64,000 bases of DNA from Aquatica leii (lineage: Eukaryota; Arthropoda; Insecta; Coleoptera; Lampyridae), in NCBI GenBank assembly GCA_035610365.1, contig CM069436.1:39191117-39255116 (forward strand), read 5' to 3'. A program made the position numbers and the translations under genes. Below the pieces are notes generated by a model. The model did not search any database, was not told the origin of the DNA, and saw only the letters and a list, made by a program, of their open reading frames with translations. Below are positions 21,905-33,850 of the stretch, piece after piece; the stretch's first letter is position 1, and the number at the start of each line of letters is the position of its first letter.

Positions 21905-22240
21905 TTAGAATCTGGCTTGGTTCACAAGTTGATTTTCTAACTCGGGAGTGGTTCTTTGTTAGATTTTCGTTTGCTTTTTCAGGTTATCGTTTTCTTTCTT
22001 ATTTTTTCAGAGTTTAGGTTATGGCTTGTTTCACAAGTGGGTAACCTAACTTTTGAGAAGTTCTTAGTTAGATTTCGATTGCTTGTTTGAGTCTTGCGAT
22101 TTATCTCAAGCCCTGATGAAGCCCCTTACAAAAGTGGGCGAAACGTTGGCAGCTTCGGTTGCAACTATGACACGGTCCAAACCCGGAAGACATCTAAGGT
22201 TAGTATAGATTCCGGCCGTGGAAGCCTTCGCTATTATAGC
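21905..22240 (+). repeat. Second pLTR of PLE family 1, inverted
   Basis: Plus-strand copy with TTAGAATCTGGCTTGGTTCA at its inner end and CCGGCCGTGGAAGCCTTCGC at its outer end. The outer ~45 bases are shared with the solo copy at 4829-4870 but not with the repeat at 20640. The end lies at about 22240. Confidence 0.8.
22113..22143 (+). ncRNA. Hammerhead-like ribozyme core in PLE repeat
   Basis: CTGATGA (22113-22119), stem II GCCC/GGGC around an 11-base loop, then GAAA (22140-22143). Next comes GCAGC-TTCG-GTTGC (22150-22163), a five-pair hairpin closed by a stable UUCG loop, in the place of stem III. The cleavage dinucleotide and stem I pairing are not clear to me. Confidence 0.5.
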
Positions 22241-22242
22241 TT

Positions 22243-22734
22243 TGCAACTACTTGAGTGTCCTTAAGTTCTTTAAAACAGAGAGGCATATTTGTATCAATC
22301 TCCTCTTTACTTGGAAAATATACTGCAGGCTGTAAAACTTGATATAATATTTGTATCATATCAATAAAATAAGTTTTACATAAAACTGAACTAATCTGAA
22401 ATAACACTGCTAAGGTTGCAAAACCTAAATCGCATTTTAATTTAATAAAAGTTATCACTATCCTATCTTTCACTGAGATTCTGTGTACCCTTTGATCTTT
22501 ATAAACCAAATTTTCACTTGTTAACAAAAAATTAACCATTTCAAAATTTTGTAAGCCAGTAAGACTTTTTAAGGCACCTTCTGTCTTTATTAAATTACAC
22601 ACGGTTAATACTGTAGGAGTATTTGTTAATAAAAAAATATTCCGAAATAAAGAATGTTTAATAAAAAGTAAAAATAATAATTTGACCACGGCAGCAATCG
22701 TAAGCACAGACGTCTGGGTATGGGTTGAATGCAA
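22243..22734 (-). pseudogene. Transposase HTH_4 domain, cut by PLE
   Basis: The open stretch contains the helix-turn-helix domain that precedes DDE_4 transposase cores: LKSLTGLQNFEMVNFLLTSE, then RISVKDRIVITFIKLKCDLG, FATLAVLFQISSVLCKTYF and EEIDTNMPLCFKELKDTQVV. In family members the catalytic core starts a few residues later. Here the sequence passes into the PLE repeat at about 22242 and the core is absent. The N-terminal THAP exons lie upstream at 23694-24306. Confidence 0.8.
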
Positions 22735-22739
22735 GTAAA

Positions 22740-23693
22740 TACAAAAACGTGAACTCCGTTAATTTATTAACTATAACTTAATATACTATTTACATTAGAG
22801 AACAAAGAACAATATTTGAATTAAACATATTAGAAATAAAACAAGATTTAAAATAAAATATTAGGGCGCCAACCACCTTTAAATTGGTGATGAATAAAAA
22901 GCGTAAAATCTCACATCTAATTATTAATTGATATTAAATGCAAAAATAGTAAACGGTAATTTGTTATAAGTGAAAAGTTTTAAACAACACAATTTAATTA
23001 CTTGAATTCAAAACGTAACAGGTAGTATTAATTTCAGTTGACTCACCACATGATATGACGTTATCGTATATCTTCTATTTTTAGTTTAGGTGTACTTTGT
23101 TGTAGTGATAAAATTCTTCTAAAGGAATGTAGATTTCCAACCACATCAGCAAGCATAAAACCAATGACGGAAAATCAAGTAATTAAAAGACAAAACCAAA
23201 ATAAAAGATCCAGAAAATCCAAAAAGTAAAAGATCCAGAATAAAAAGAAAGACCCTAAATATAAATAATTAGAATGATTTTTTGAATGACATGCTGTACT
23301 CACGCTGCGTAGCAACGGCCTTCAAAATAAATTCCTTTGTCTAATTATAATATTGCGTAACATTGCGAAATCACTAAAAATGTTGAATTCAATAGAAAAA
23401 TTATATCAAAATAAAGGTAAACTCACCAATAATTAGATGGAATGAATAAAAATTAAATTGTAGGCGTTTTTACGCCATAATCAAGAAAATTTTGTCTTCC
23501 TCGCATCACTCACGTGAACTCGCAAGATTGCTCAAACGGAAATGCCAGTTTAAGCTACAACTCAGGTAGATTTGAAACAACGCGACGTTGCCAATGTTGC
23601 CAAACTGAATAAATTTACGTGCAATATTAGTTGCAGAAAATAAACAAATGTAAAATTGAATTTTAATGTAATGAATTCTAACGGGACGTTACA
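22740..23693 (-). other. Intron or inserted LTR within the THAP transposase gene
   Basis: Noncoding DNA between the second and third coding blocks. On the minus strand it starts TGTAACGTCCCGTTAG at 23693, a typical gypsy-LTR start, and ends near AACGGAGTTCAC at about 22750. No target duplication was found. A TTGGCGCCC word occurs at about 22862-22870. It may be a solo LTR or a large intron. Confidence 0.3.
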
Positions 23694-24306
23694 TATTAAC
23701 TTGAACAGCAAAATCTTTAATAGTTATAGGTTTGTGTTCAGAGGGATCATTTAATAAAAACAAAAGAGCATCCGCTGCTGCTTCTTCTTCTTCATTATAA
23801 GTAGCTTGTACCTCATGCGGACCATCTTCACTTAAATGTATGCGAGATAAATTATTTTTGTTTAATTGCTCCCTTAACAACTTTCTGTTGGCAGCTCGTT
23901 TGCTCCTACTGCTAGGTAATGTGGAAACCACACTATCGTGAGAACCAACAGGCAAGTTCAAAGATGGTACAGCTGTTAATTTTAGTCATTTTCGTTTTGT
24001 ACTTTCTGCATGGCCTACACAAATATTACAAAATAAATTTTATTACATAAATATTTTAAATTACTTACGCACAAAATAGTCATTTTCTGTAAAATGTAAA
24101 GAGCACACAACCATTCTGGAACTGATTTTCTTGCCCATCTTTAACAGCATTTCCCATGCTCTCCGTCTGTCAATACGCGTTTGACCTAGCTTTGTTTTTA
24201 TAAACACTTTACCAGTTCCTTGCCGTGGAAATCGGTGAAACAATATATCTCGACTTTTTTTAGCATCAGATTTACAGCCAGGCACGCAACAATACTCATT
24301 CGACAT
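23694..24306 (-). pseudogene. THAP-domain exons of a DDE_4 transposase
   Basis: Exon 1 (24069-24306) encodes MSNEYCCVPGCKSDAKKSRD, FHRFP, a Trp-containing central part and VVCSLHFTENDYF: a THAP (C2CH) DNA-binding zinc finger. It ends at a consensus donor (GC|GTAAGT). A 54-base intron (24015-24068) ends TTTGTGTAG. Exon 2 starts at 24014 in the correct phase, meets a single TGA at 23986-23988, and continues in frame with LKLTAVPSLNLPVGSHD and a Glu-rich linker to about 23694. The start is the first ATG, six residues before the first zinc Cys, as usual for THAP proteins. Confidence 0.8.
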
Positions 24307-24974
24307 TTTCGTAAACGGAGAAAAACATTAAAAACCCTACTCAAATAACCCTAACCTAAACGTGTGTTTACAAAAGAATCCGGTAACTTTTGGTACTATT
24401 TATATCCACGGGAGGCGCAACGCTTTGCTTAATAAATCTATTAAGAGAGATGAATGAAATAAACCGCAAAAAATCTAAGATAGAAATAAGAAGGATATTA
24501 TTAAAATATGCAAAAGAAGATTTAAAATCATCTGTAGCAACTCCTATTTTATCTCTCCTACTAACACCACCACCCACTGTGGTACACCAACAGCCTACAT
24601 ATGTCAGGACAGCTTTGGGAATTTTATGTACCAGATTGGATTATGTCAAACGTTGACGAATCTTAAGTTCCGGGGATAGCATCAACCTATCTCACCAACT
24701 CCCAAGAAACTTGTTATAATATTGTAATTTAATTGGTTTTCTTATTTTTCTATATTATACTATATATATATTATTTTATTATAATAAACATTTGCATTTT
24801 GAACTGATAGTTGGCAATTACTGTGTATCTACCTTTAAATATTTTTTCTGTAGACAGACGTGAATTGCATTGTAGTATACTATTGTGGTTTAAAGAATTT
24901 TGAAGAGGCACATTAGAGATTTATAACAGTCTTCTAAACATCAAGAAAATGTATGAACCTTAAAAAGTAAACGA
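24307..24974. other. No gene firmly seen
   Basis: Spacer between the THAP gene start and the Harbinger N-terminus. It would hold the promoter of the THAP gene, but nothing specific can be named. A plus-strand frame at 24390-24656 has no recognisable domain. Confidence 0.4.
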
Positions 24975-25308
24975 AAGTTTTTTACCAGTTGCTAAAAACT
25001 GCAAAGTGACACCTAGGCGTTTTTTAGGAGTAATTGCTATCCGCATGTGTATCTTCTTTTTTTGTATTGTTGGAGAAATTAATCTCAGTAGATAATCGAA
25101 ATCTGATGCTGCCATACGTAAAATTTTTATAAAACTCAGGATCTTCTTGTCGCAATTCTCTAATGAACTGTTGATAGACTCCTAGTTTATTTCTTCTGCC
25201 TATCCATTCGCGCATCCATATTCTCTTTTTTATTTTTCGCTTAGCAAGTAATATTTGTTTTTTTATAGTTCCAAACACAATGAGAGAAGCAGCAAGTTTT
25301 TTCGACAT
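24975..25308 (-). pseudogene. PIF/Harbinger transposase, N-terminal fragment
   Basis: From the ATG at 25306-25308: MSKKLAASLIVFG..., then KKRIWMREWIGRRNKLGVYQ and ELRQEDPEFYKNF, the conserved N-terminal block of Harbinger transposases. After DTH the frame shifts by one, and the next frame reads MRIAITPKKRLGVTLQFLAT to about 24980, again a Harbinger signature. The DDE core is not adjacent. A matching core fragment lies on the same strand at 19449-19740, beyond the PLE, SWIM and THAP pieces. Confidence 0.8.
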
Positions 25309-25839
25309 TTTCTAGCAAAATTAAACCAAAAGCCGGAGCGCCACATTTGTTTGAACATAAATGTTTGGGCTGTGTGAACACGCGGCGTGCAACAAATTGT
25401 AGAACGTATCACGATACCTTGTTGCTTATACGCGCAACTCGCCGTGTAGTGGACATATCATAAAAACATTTATGTCGCCACAATCAATTTGTTGTTATAG
25501 AAAAGTATCTAGTGAACTCGCACCTTTACAACTACCACTATTAAACAATGCCTACATATATTCTAAATAATGACATTGTTTCTTATATAATTGAAAATGA
25601 AATAGAATTCTAAAATTTGAAAAAACTAGATAAGAAAAAATAGTAAAATATTCTGTCAGATTAATAAAATTTTATATATTTTAAACCTGCAGTATAAAAT
25701 TCAATATAAAAACAATTGAAAACAACTAAAGCAGAAAAATCGGTTTACTTTCGGTAAATGCGATTTGATAAAATTCATTATCTTTCTTTATTGTATAACG
25801 ATATATATATAATTTGAAATTCTTCACTTAGGGGGAGCA
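25309..25839. other. Spacer with a 12-base inverted repeat
   Basis: ACATAAATGTTT at 25355-25366 is the exact inverse of AAACATTTATGT at 25464-25475. Imperfect matches (GTGTGAACACGCGGC against GCCGTGTAGTGG) extend inward. It lies directly upstream of the Harbinger start, so it may be part of that element's subterminal region. No coding sequence seen. Confidence 0.4.
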
Positions 25840-26060
25840 TACAAAACCATTTTTGTCTTTTTTTTTGTGCAACGTTTTGTGTTTTGAACAAGCACTTCAT
25901 CAGGCCACTGAAATTTATTATAACGTGTAAGTCAACAACTTACAGTAACAACAACTAAATTACTTACAAATAACTTTACAACATAGAACTTATAAGAAAC
26001 AAACCACAAAAATACTAAAGCAGTTTCGTATTTCTTTTTAAATATACTTTTAATATATAT
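25840..26060 (-). repeat. Remnant PLE family 2 terminal repeat
   Basis: Matches the terminal region of the PLE at 62040-62200: TTCTTCACTTAGG at the outer edge, then a T-rich stretch, AACGTTT-like sequence, AGCACTTCATCAGGCC and CACTGAAATTTATTA, GTAAGTC. On the minus strand CTGATGA is intact (25897-25903), but the stem II partner and GAAA have decayed (AAAA). No PLE protein is seen next to it. Confidence 0.65.
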
Positions 26061-27779
26061 GTGTTACGTGCTCTAAATTTAAATTGCGCTACTCTGTATA
26101 TCGTGGTTAGTTGAAGTTAGTCATTGACATCTCGACGCCATCTAACGAGTATCGTCATTTTTCTTCTAAGTTGTCGTACACTAAATATGTCTGGTTTTAT
26201 TTAAAGAATTATTTCTTAAAACATTCACGTGTTGTGGCGTTATGAATCTTGAAAACAGTTTTAAGTAGATAATTTATTCAACGCAAGGTACGCGTTTTTT
26301 ATTCTTTTTGGATTAAGTGCAATTTCCATGTCAATTTCTTAGTACCACGTGTTACCTCTAAATGTGGGTCACTATCATCTACCTATAAAGGTTGAGTTGG
26401 TTTTCTTGATACTTTCTTCTGCAACTATTACTGAGTCTTATACTTGCATACACTGTCGTCTTAAAGCTAAAAAACGTTTACATCCTGTTCATTTTTTAGT
26501 TTCTCTTCCTCCAAATTTTTCTTCAGTTTCTAGGATTATTCGGCCTACCACCGATTCGTGATATTTATGTTTAATTTTCAAAGTTTCTGCTTTTTTTATG
26601 ATTTTTCTCGTTGGTGTATTGTGAAAGGTCTTTCATGTAAACGTATACGTATTTCTTTGTCAGATTTTCGCGTGTGGAAATTACTTGTTTCTTTGAACCA
26701 ACGCAAACAACTAATCCATAATTACTTTCCGCCTGAGGGTGAGCACCATAGCGTTAAAAGTACGTTGGAAGTTCTTCGGTGTCATTTCTAATGACCTCAT
26801 ATGAGACCTAAGGTTGCTATGCAAGCTGTTCTGAACACAATCAGAAACAAAACAGTTTCAACTGTTTTTAATGCGCCTAGAACGTCAGTAAAGCAAATTT
26901 AGACTTAAAATTTATGAAATGCCTTTGGAACAATAAGTCTAAGAATTATCATAAACCAAATGTTTGCAAAAATGCGTAAAAAACTGTACACAGTGAGTTG
27001 AATTTACCTCAGTTAAGTGTAGATAGTATAAAAGCAAAAATTAAAATAATTTGAACTTGTTACTGTTCAGAGCTGCCAAAAATATACAAATCCAAAAAGA
27101 GTGGAGCTAGAAGTAATTACCTGTACGTTCCTCGCTTATTTTGGTTTGAACAGGCAAATGCTTTTTTCGCGAGATGTTTGTACAACAAAGAAGAACTCAA
27201 CAAATATGCAGGTAAGGTTTTATTATTCTGATAGGTTTAGTAGATTACAATTTTGCATCAATAAAAATAGTAAACCATGTTCTACTTCCAAAGTACAAGG
27301 TCGGTCGCAAGGTCGGTCGTTATCATTAGTAGCGTAAAAATTTCGTACTGCCGAAACTGTTTTTTACAACTCTTCGACTTTTTGAAAGACGGTAATTTAT
27401 TGCTGTTGTTCTGCAAGGAAAAAACCTTCTGCATGTATGTTCAGAAGATTTTGTTGTAAAGTTTCATTGAAATCAGATATAACATGATTTGTTCATTTGT
27501 ACCCACGTCAATATATAAAAAAACTATAATTTGAATTGAAAATTGCAAACAGTGTCATGATGAAATTCTTTTTATAGTTTAAGTAATCAGATCTACTTTT
27601 TGGTGGGCCACGAATAACATGGTTTTCGTTCATAGAGCCACAGCAGTTAAGGAAGTTCCATATGGTACAGTAAACCTGAAATTGATAGATGTGTTATAGT
27701 AGGTATTTTATAAAACTTTTCTGATTAGTCAATATTTTAGTTATTACTGTCAGAGATCGCTAAATTTAACAAAACAACA
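26061..27779. other. No gene firmly seen
   Basis: Several short frames on the plus strand. The segment 26811-26905 reads RPKVAMQAVLNTIRNKTVST plus VFNAPRTSVKQ, vaguely like a psq-type HTH of pogo-like transposases, too short to claim. Pyrimidine-rich around 26400-26700. Possibly the decayed 3' part of the LINE above. Confidence 0.35.
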
Positions 27780-28910
27780 CTCATAGGGTAAGTTATCTAA
27801 ATGTTTGCAAGAAATGGAGAATGCAGTTGGTAACAAAAAGCATAACCATCATCATCTTCTTCTCCATTTTTTTAGTACGTATTTCATGTATATTTTAAAA
27901 ATAGTATGTGGAATGCAGCATCCTTGCTTTAGTCTTTTATTTGCGGTAAACCCTGTGTCGCTTTGTTTTCTATTTTATTTTTATTGCCGTATATAGTTCT
28001 TGTATTCTTGTTTTAGAGCATCCCATAATTAGCAATCGGTACGTTAACATAAGCTTTACTGATGTCTATAAGTAAGATGTAGAGAGGTCTATCAATGTTA
28101 ACCCTTTTCCAATTATTTATTTTAGGCAAAAAGGTTGTCCATGCAGAAATGACCTAGTTTTTGCCAATGCGTAAATTAAACAAATTTGTTATCACACTGG
28201 GTCCCGCTGTCTTATTGTTTTCCATGTCTTTAATTGCTGTTGTGATCAATTCCTTTCTTATTTAAACATCCTGTTCTTATATGACGATGTTGGTAATCAC
28301 TGCCTTGTTTCTGTTAAAAAGTTTTTTCTACTGTTGTGGCATCTCTTGCCTCAGAGTTCGGCTTTTCCATGCGTTATCATTCTCTTCACACTTAATCAAT
28401 TTTCTGTATAAGCTTCTGTTGCTTCCGTTGTTTTATTGCTTAAGTATTTTCTGTATGCAGCTTTTTTTCCTCTAACTTTCATGGTAATGTTTCTGTTGCT
28501 TTTCCTTCCATTCCTATTGCGTTCTTTATGTGTTTGAGTAAAATGCTAAGATTTTCGTATTGCTCTTCGTTTAATTTTTTGTCTAGTTTTGTTGCTAGAG
28601 ATATTTGATACTATCTTCTAATAATTATTTTAGCTTATATTTTATAAAATCAATCTTTTTGAGGAGAATTGGTAGGCTCTTAGTAGCTGGTGTTCAGATC
28701 CACATTCTGCTCCTCTCTATATTTTTGTGTCTACGGTCTTAAATGGTGTTTTTTGTTGGGTAATGATGTAGTCGATGATTGTTTTCAGTTGTGTGTATGT
28801 CTTTGTGTTCAAAGAAACCATTTTGGATTTTTAGATTATTTTGGGTACACATATTTATAAATCTTTCTCCGTTGTTGCGATATTTTGAATTACGGGGGTG
28901 TATAATCAAC
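27780..28910 (-). pseudogene. Degenerate non-LTR retrotransposon (LINE)
   Basis: The minus strand, with shifting frames, reads an apurinic-type endonuclease end near 28640-28860 (LKTIIDYIITQQKTPFKT, then KIYRGAECGSEHQLLRAY). Next comes the RT start near 28200-28290 (KELITTAIKDMENNKTAG), an RT block near 28050 (LLIDISKAYVNVPIANY) and KQGCC-type RT motif 4 near 27880 followed by IFKIYMKYVLKKW. The order endonuclease then RT fits RTE-like or related insect LINEs. The FADD-type catalytic motif is not readable and stops are frequent. Clade assignment is uncertain. Confidence 0.65.
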
Positions 28911-31900
28911 TTACAACGTTTACCGCTTAGCTTATTTACAATTATCTTTTACACATAGTATGACTATGAGATGGCTTTGCCATTAAACGTTGCTAATATT
29001 CCTTTATATCGTTGATCGCTTGTGTGATTTTTGTTCTAATCCCTTGTTTTAATCCCTTCTACTCTTTATCAAACTGTCTGACATGGCAAGTTCTACCGGT
29101 AGTAAACTACTACCGGCATAGTTTTTAAGACTGTTAGATTACGCAAGTCCCCTTATCACGAAAAAATGTAGATGCATCGAGAAGAATATGAGTTTTTTTA
29201 GAAAAAGGAAGTTTTACAAGATCGTATAACCTGACCCAACGATTCATCTTATACCCTTTTTTTGTGATGACTACTTATAAATGGATTTAATTGATGAAGG
29301 AAAAGCAAAAAAAAAACATAAAAAGTAATAAAACTGTAAAACATTTGATTGTTACTAAAATCTAGCATCAACTAGGCTAAATAAAAAAACATTTGTGATT
29401 CTAAAATATGAAAACAAATTGTATCCTTGTAAAGTTGTTCAAATAGAAAACAACGAATATTATTGTTGTGCTATAACTAAAAGCTGCGAAAACTCTAATT
29501 GCGAGAAAAACATAATTATAAAAATTCAAATCAATTTAATTTAAGGAGAGTATACTCTGTACCAGAATTGCAATGTGTTCGTTTTAAATGTTTTCACAAC
29601 TGTTAAAAATTGGCTTTTTTGCTACTGAAAAGCTCTTTCTACCTATGTATTTTTTCACTACCAAAAGTTCAACTCTTAGAATTTGCCAAACGTAAATACT
29701 GGTCAATTTGGTGTAAATTCCTACTCGCGGGAAATATATATTCCGTTACGGTATCTTACGAAGAGCTTATTATTACCTAAGGTTTTTGATCGCAAGCCAA
29801 AATATCGTTAAAACAGTTGCAAAATATTTATATTTTCCATTTTATTAATAACCGTAAATGGGTGATTCCGTTCTAATTGTGACTTTTTTGATTAAAAATT
29901 TTAAGATTTTGAAATTAAACTTTTCAAATTTTTTTATGCATATTATTCATCTATTTTACTGTAGAAATAAAAATCTGAGAGGATTTTACTACAACTTCAC
30001 AACGTCAAGAACGAGAAACAAATTTTAAACTTTCCGTTCCACGGTACTGACAAAATAAATTTTGTAGAAATTCTTTAAGATAATTATTTATTAAATTTAT
30101 TCATAAATTTTATAAACATTTTTTAAACCCTTTTATAATAATTATTAAACACATTAATGATGATTAATGACAATTATAACAATTAACTTTATAATTTATG
30201 GCAACTATAATCTAATTTATAGAATTTAACACAAAATAAATTAATTAATTAAATTAATTAACATTAAATAGTTTCATAAAATTAAATAAATGAATAAACT
30301 AATCAATATTCAATTAATGAGTATATATAAAAAAACTTAATAATTTATAGGTAATTTCTAGAAATGGACATGACACGGTACTGACATTTAAGTGATATAT
30401 TGTAAGTTATTTCTGAGTGGCAAGTTATGTTATATAAAAATAATGTTGGAATATGTTTATAATTATCCAATTAACACGAATATTTTATTAATAGATTATT
30501 GATTAATGACCAGTGAGAACAAACGAAAAGGAAAACATTAAAAGTCACAGTTAGAATGGAATCACCCAAATACTGATTTAGGAATCGTAATTATCAGCTG
30601 TGCGTTAGGCTTCTTCGACGGCTCGTCTATTAATATTTCAACTCGTTGCTGTAAAAATTAGTTTTTTGAACTTATAACGTAATAGTTTCATATGCACCAA
30701 GAGTGTTATTACGATGATTATGCCCGGAGAGCAACGTGAAGCAGCCGAGGGCCTCTACCCTAAGGGGTGTATATTGTTTGACAGGCGTAATAATTTAGTA
30801 ACGCCGGTGGGGCATACATTTTTCACTTTGTATAAAATAAAAACTAAAAATGAACAATTACCTAAGTTTCTATTACAAGTATATCTAGTAGTTTAAAACA
30901 ATAAATAGTTTAAGTTTTAATTATTTACTTGTTAAATTGATTTTGTAATAACAACGTACGTGCAAGAATTGTTAAAATATGTTGAAAAAAATGCACAAAA
31001 ACAAATAGAAAATTAGTTACCATTTAAACCGAATTTAAACCTAAACAAAGATACGAAAAAAATCAATTTTGAGTACTAGATAAAAGGGCATTATGAGAAA
31101 GCGTTATGAATTTATAACGCCTACTTATACGGTCCAGTTCATATGTGTATGTTTACGTATCTCGTATCCTAGGCATGGTAAATAAATTATAACAAAGTGA
31201 AAAATAAAATAGCATTGCAAATCTAAAAATTTATAAAATGTAAAAATATTTTTTATCATAAAAAGTAATTAATCATGATTGATAGATTATAACATAAAGT
31301 TTTCATACGAATTCGTTTGTCTTTTTTTTAATTTCGGCGTGAATTTTGACGTTTTTTAAGTAAAGCACACTACAAAATTTGTGCAATTGAAATTTTGCAG
31401 CTAATATGCGTAAAATTATCATTGATCGGGCACTCTTGTCCACATAATGCCTACGGTTAAGATAATAATCTAACTGATCACATGCTAGCATATGCTAACA
31501 TACGTCGTAGTTTTTGCCATCTTACGTCATCCTTAATATAATAAAAGTTTTTGATTACTTTATGAAGATTAGAACAACGCAATCACTTGTGAAATCTACA
31601 AGATGTGGTTAAACCGATAAAATTTCGTATGAAAAAATAGCGCTGACACGTTTGTTGAAACAAAATATCTAATAAATAATTTTATAATGATTTCATAACA
31701 CAAGACTGAGCAAAAATAGACGTGGTTTCTACTTTACAAAAATGAAATGAAAAAAATATAGAAATCAAATGCAGTTTTGTTAACTTAACATATGTATTTA
31801 TTGTAATAATTGCGTATTAAGTAAAAAAAAATGATTGAGAGGATACATAATTTTATGTTATTATTTTAAGCAATGACTCGCTTGTCATATGGTCATCTAC

Positions 31901-32787
31901 GTTTACCTTTAGTCAATGTTGTAAACACCAATAGATTATATTTGTAACGTAGTCCATCAAATTATAATTTTGATAGTTATCAAATACAAACGTAATAAAA
32001 CTGACTTGATGAATAGTACTAATAAAAATTTTTCAAATGTTTGGAAAAATATTCATTGAATGCTAAGTTAATGTACCTTTTTTTCAATATTGTTTTTCGG
32101 TAAAAAGGCGGGAAATATAACGGCACGAGCAATAACAATATATTTCATGTAAAGTAATATTCTAATTTATCACATTTTAGAGTCTTATTATGTATGTATA
32201 AGATAACATTCTTTTATTAAGAATTTTTAAACAACGGTGTATAAACAGTATAATAATCCAAATATAAATATATATTTAATTATACACATATTTGCATCGT
32301 GTCAACTTTTTGTCAAATGTAATGTTTACTTTAATATTTTTTAAATTTTAGCAGTCATCTTAAAATTTATTTTTCAATGCAAAATGGTTTTATGCAGCTT
32401 GATTTAGTTTCGTATGATTTCATTGTTTGTAAATAAATTAAGAATATTATCCTGATAATTAAAACAAATGAGGTTTTCTAATTAAATTTGTTGCATCGCA
32501 TCGTGCCAAAAAAAAGGTATTCACATCTCGAGAGTAATTGTCATTTTTGTTATTAGTAGTCGCTAGTCTAAAAATTTGTTATGTTAAAAGTGTTTTGGTG
32601 TGATTTTCGTACCGCATAAGTATCATTTTTTATACTACATTCAGAGTATCAACTATCAGTTTTATTTTTGACTTATGCATTTTAATAAAAAGCATATATT
32701 TCCGGTTTAGCTGCAAGAAGAGCGATATATCTAACCTAACGCTTGCGTTCATTAAGATCATCATTTTTAATTATTTGCCTTTATCTA
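28911..32787. other. AT-rich DNA, no gene seen
   Basis: Very AT-rich (30050-30350 is almost pure A/T). A GC-richer island at 30590-30810 contains a 60-codon frame without recognisable motifs. 32586-32670 resembles 58571-58660, suggesting a small dispersed repeat. Nothing else supported. Confidence 0.5.
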
Positions 32788-33850
32788 CATGGTTAAAAAG
32801 TGCATCGAGTTTACTGTATTTTCGGTACTTGTGATGGTCATCATGGGGTAAGAATTAGCTTATATTTTTACGACGCGATTTAACTTTATCGTATTATTTT
32901 TGCTACTTGGGTCACGCGTCTGGTCGTTTTGGAAATTCCGTATGTCGAGTCTATTAAGTACATCGAGTCGATAATTTGGAATCACGTACGGTTGGGGATC
33001 AATAGCTATTAGCATCACTGGACAATTGTGAGTACATATTCGTTATTATCTATTAATTTATCTAATTGTCAAACGTCAATATGTACAACTTGGATATACG
33101 TGTTATCACGCATGCAGGTTTATTTGTGTTATTACGTACTCAGTAAACACAACATTGATAAAACTTAGAAACAGTTTCAAAACAAAAAAAAAGAAACCTA
33201 AATGCAATAAAATAGCTGTAAATCCATCGCTGTTTTACTTATTTGAATTAATATAGTTTTGGTATTTTAAATTCAAATCTGTTGCAAAACAGATGTTGCA
33301 TTCGGTTTACATTTTAAAAGTTTTGTCTTTACATTGATAGTAAATGATCGATAAATAGGTATATGATTTTCTTGTTTCAATAATGAACTGTAACAATTCT
33401 CTCCATAATATAATGATACATTAGTTTTGGTTTTAAAATGAAACAATTAAATCGATAATATTTCGAATGCACGTTTCAAATTGTATTGTACAATTAATAT
33501 TTTTAATTATAATATAACAGTTTCAGTAGGTTTAGGTTTTGCAAATAACCAGATCATTTATTAATTATTTTTTAAATATTGCAACTTTCTTTGATGTATT
33601 CTTTTCACGGAAGCCTCAAAAACTGCATCAGTTACTGTTGGGTAGCAATTTTTAACCGCGTCTGCAACATAGAAATAAATATTTCATTTATATACATAAT
33701 CATAGAGTTACACAAAATTAATTACATTTTTTAAACCAAATTAAAAACTTAATATACTTATTACATTAGCAATTAAAATTATAAAAACACTGTGAATACT
33801 TTTAACTTTACATAATCGTATAGAAAACTTGAAGAATTGAACTGTAATTA

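Larger units (their letters stand above)
20640..22240 (-). mobile_element. Penelope-like element, family 1, 5'-truncated
   Basis: The C-terminal half of a PLE polyprotein (20944-21852, minus) lies between two ~300-base terminal repeats of the same family in opposite orientation (20640-20943 minus, 21905-22240 plus). Inverted pLTRs are a known PLE arrangement. The N-terminal part of the reverse transcriptase is absent. It sits exactly at the point where the THAP/HTH transposase pseudogene (22243-24306) loses its DDE domain, so it interrupts or replaced part of that gene. A solo repeat of the family is at 4829-5187. Confidence 0.85.

Noticed and set aside
24390..24656. 88-codon plus-strand frame
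   Set aside because: No recognisable domain, no splice partner and no conservation visible; left unannotated.
25355..25475. 12-base inverted repeat as a complete MITE
   Set aside because: No target duplication flanks it and its inside is too short and without repeat relatives in the window.
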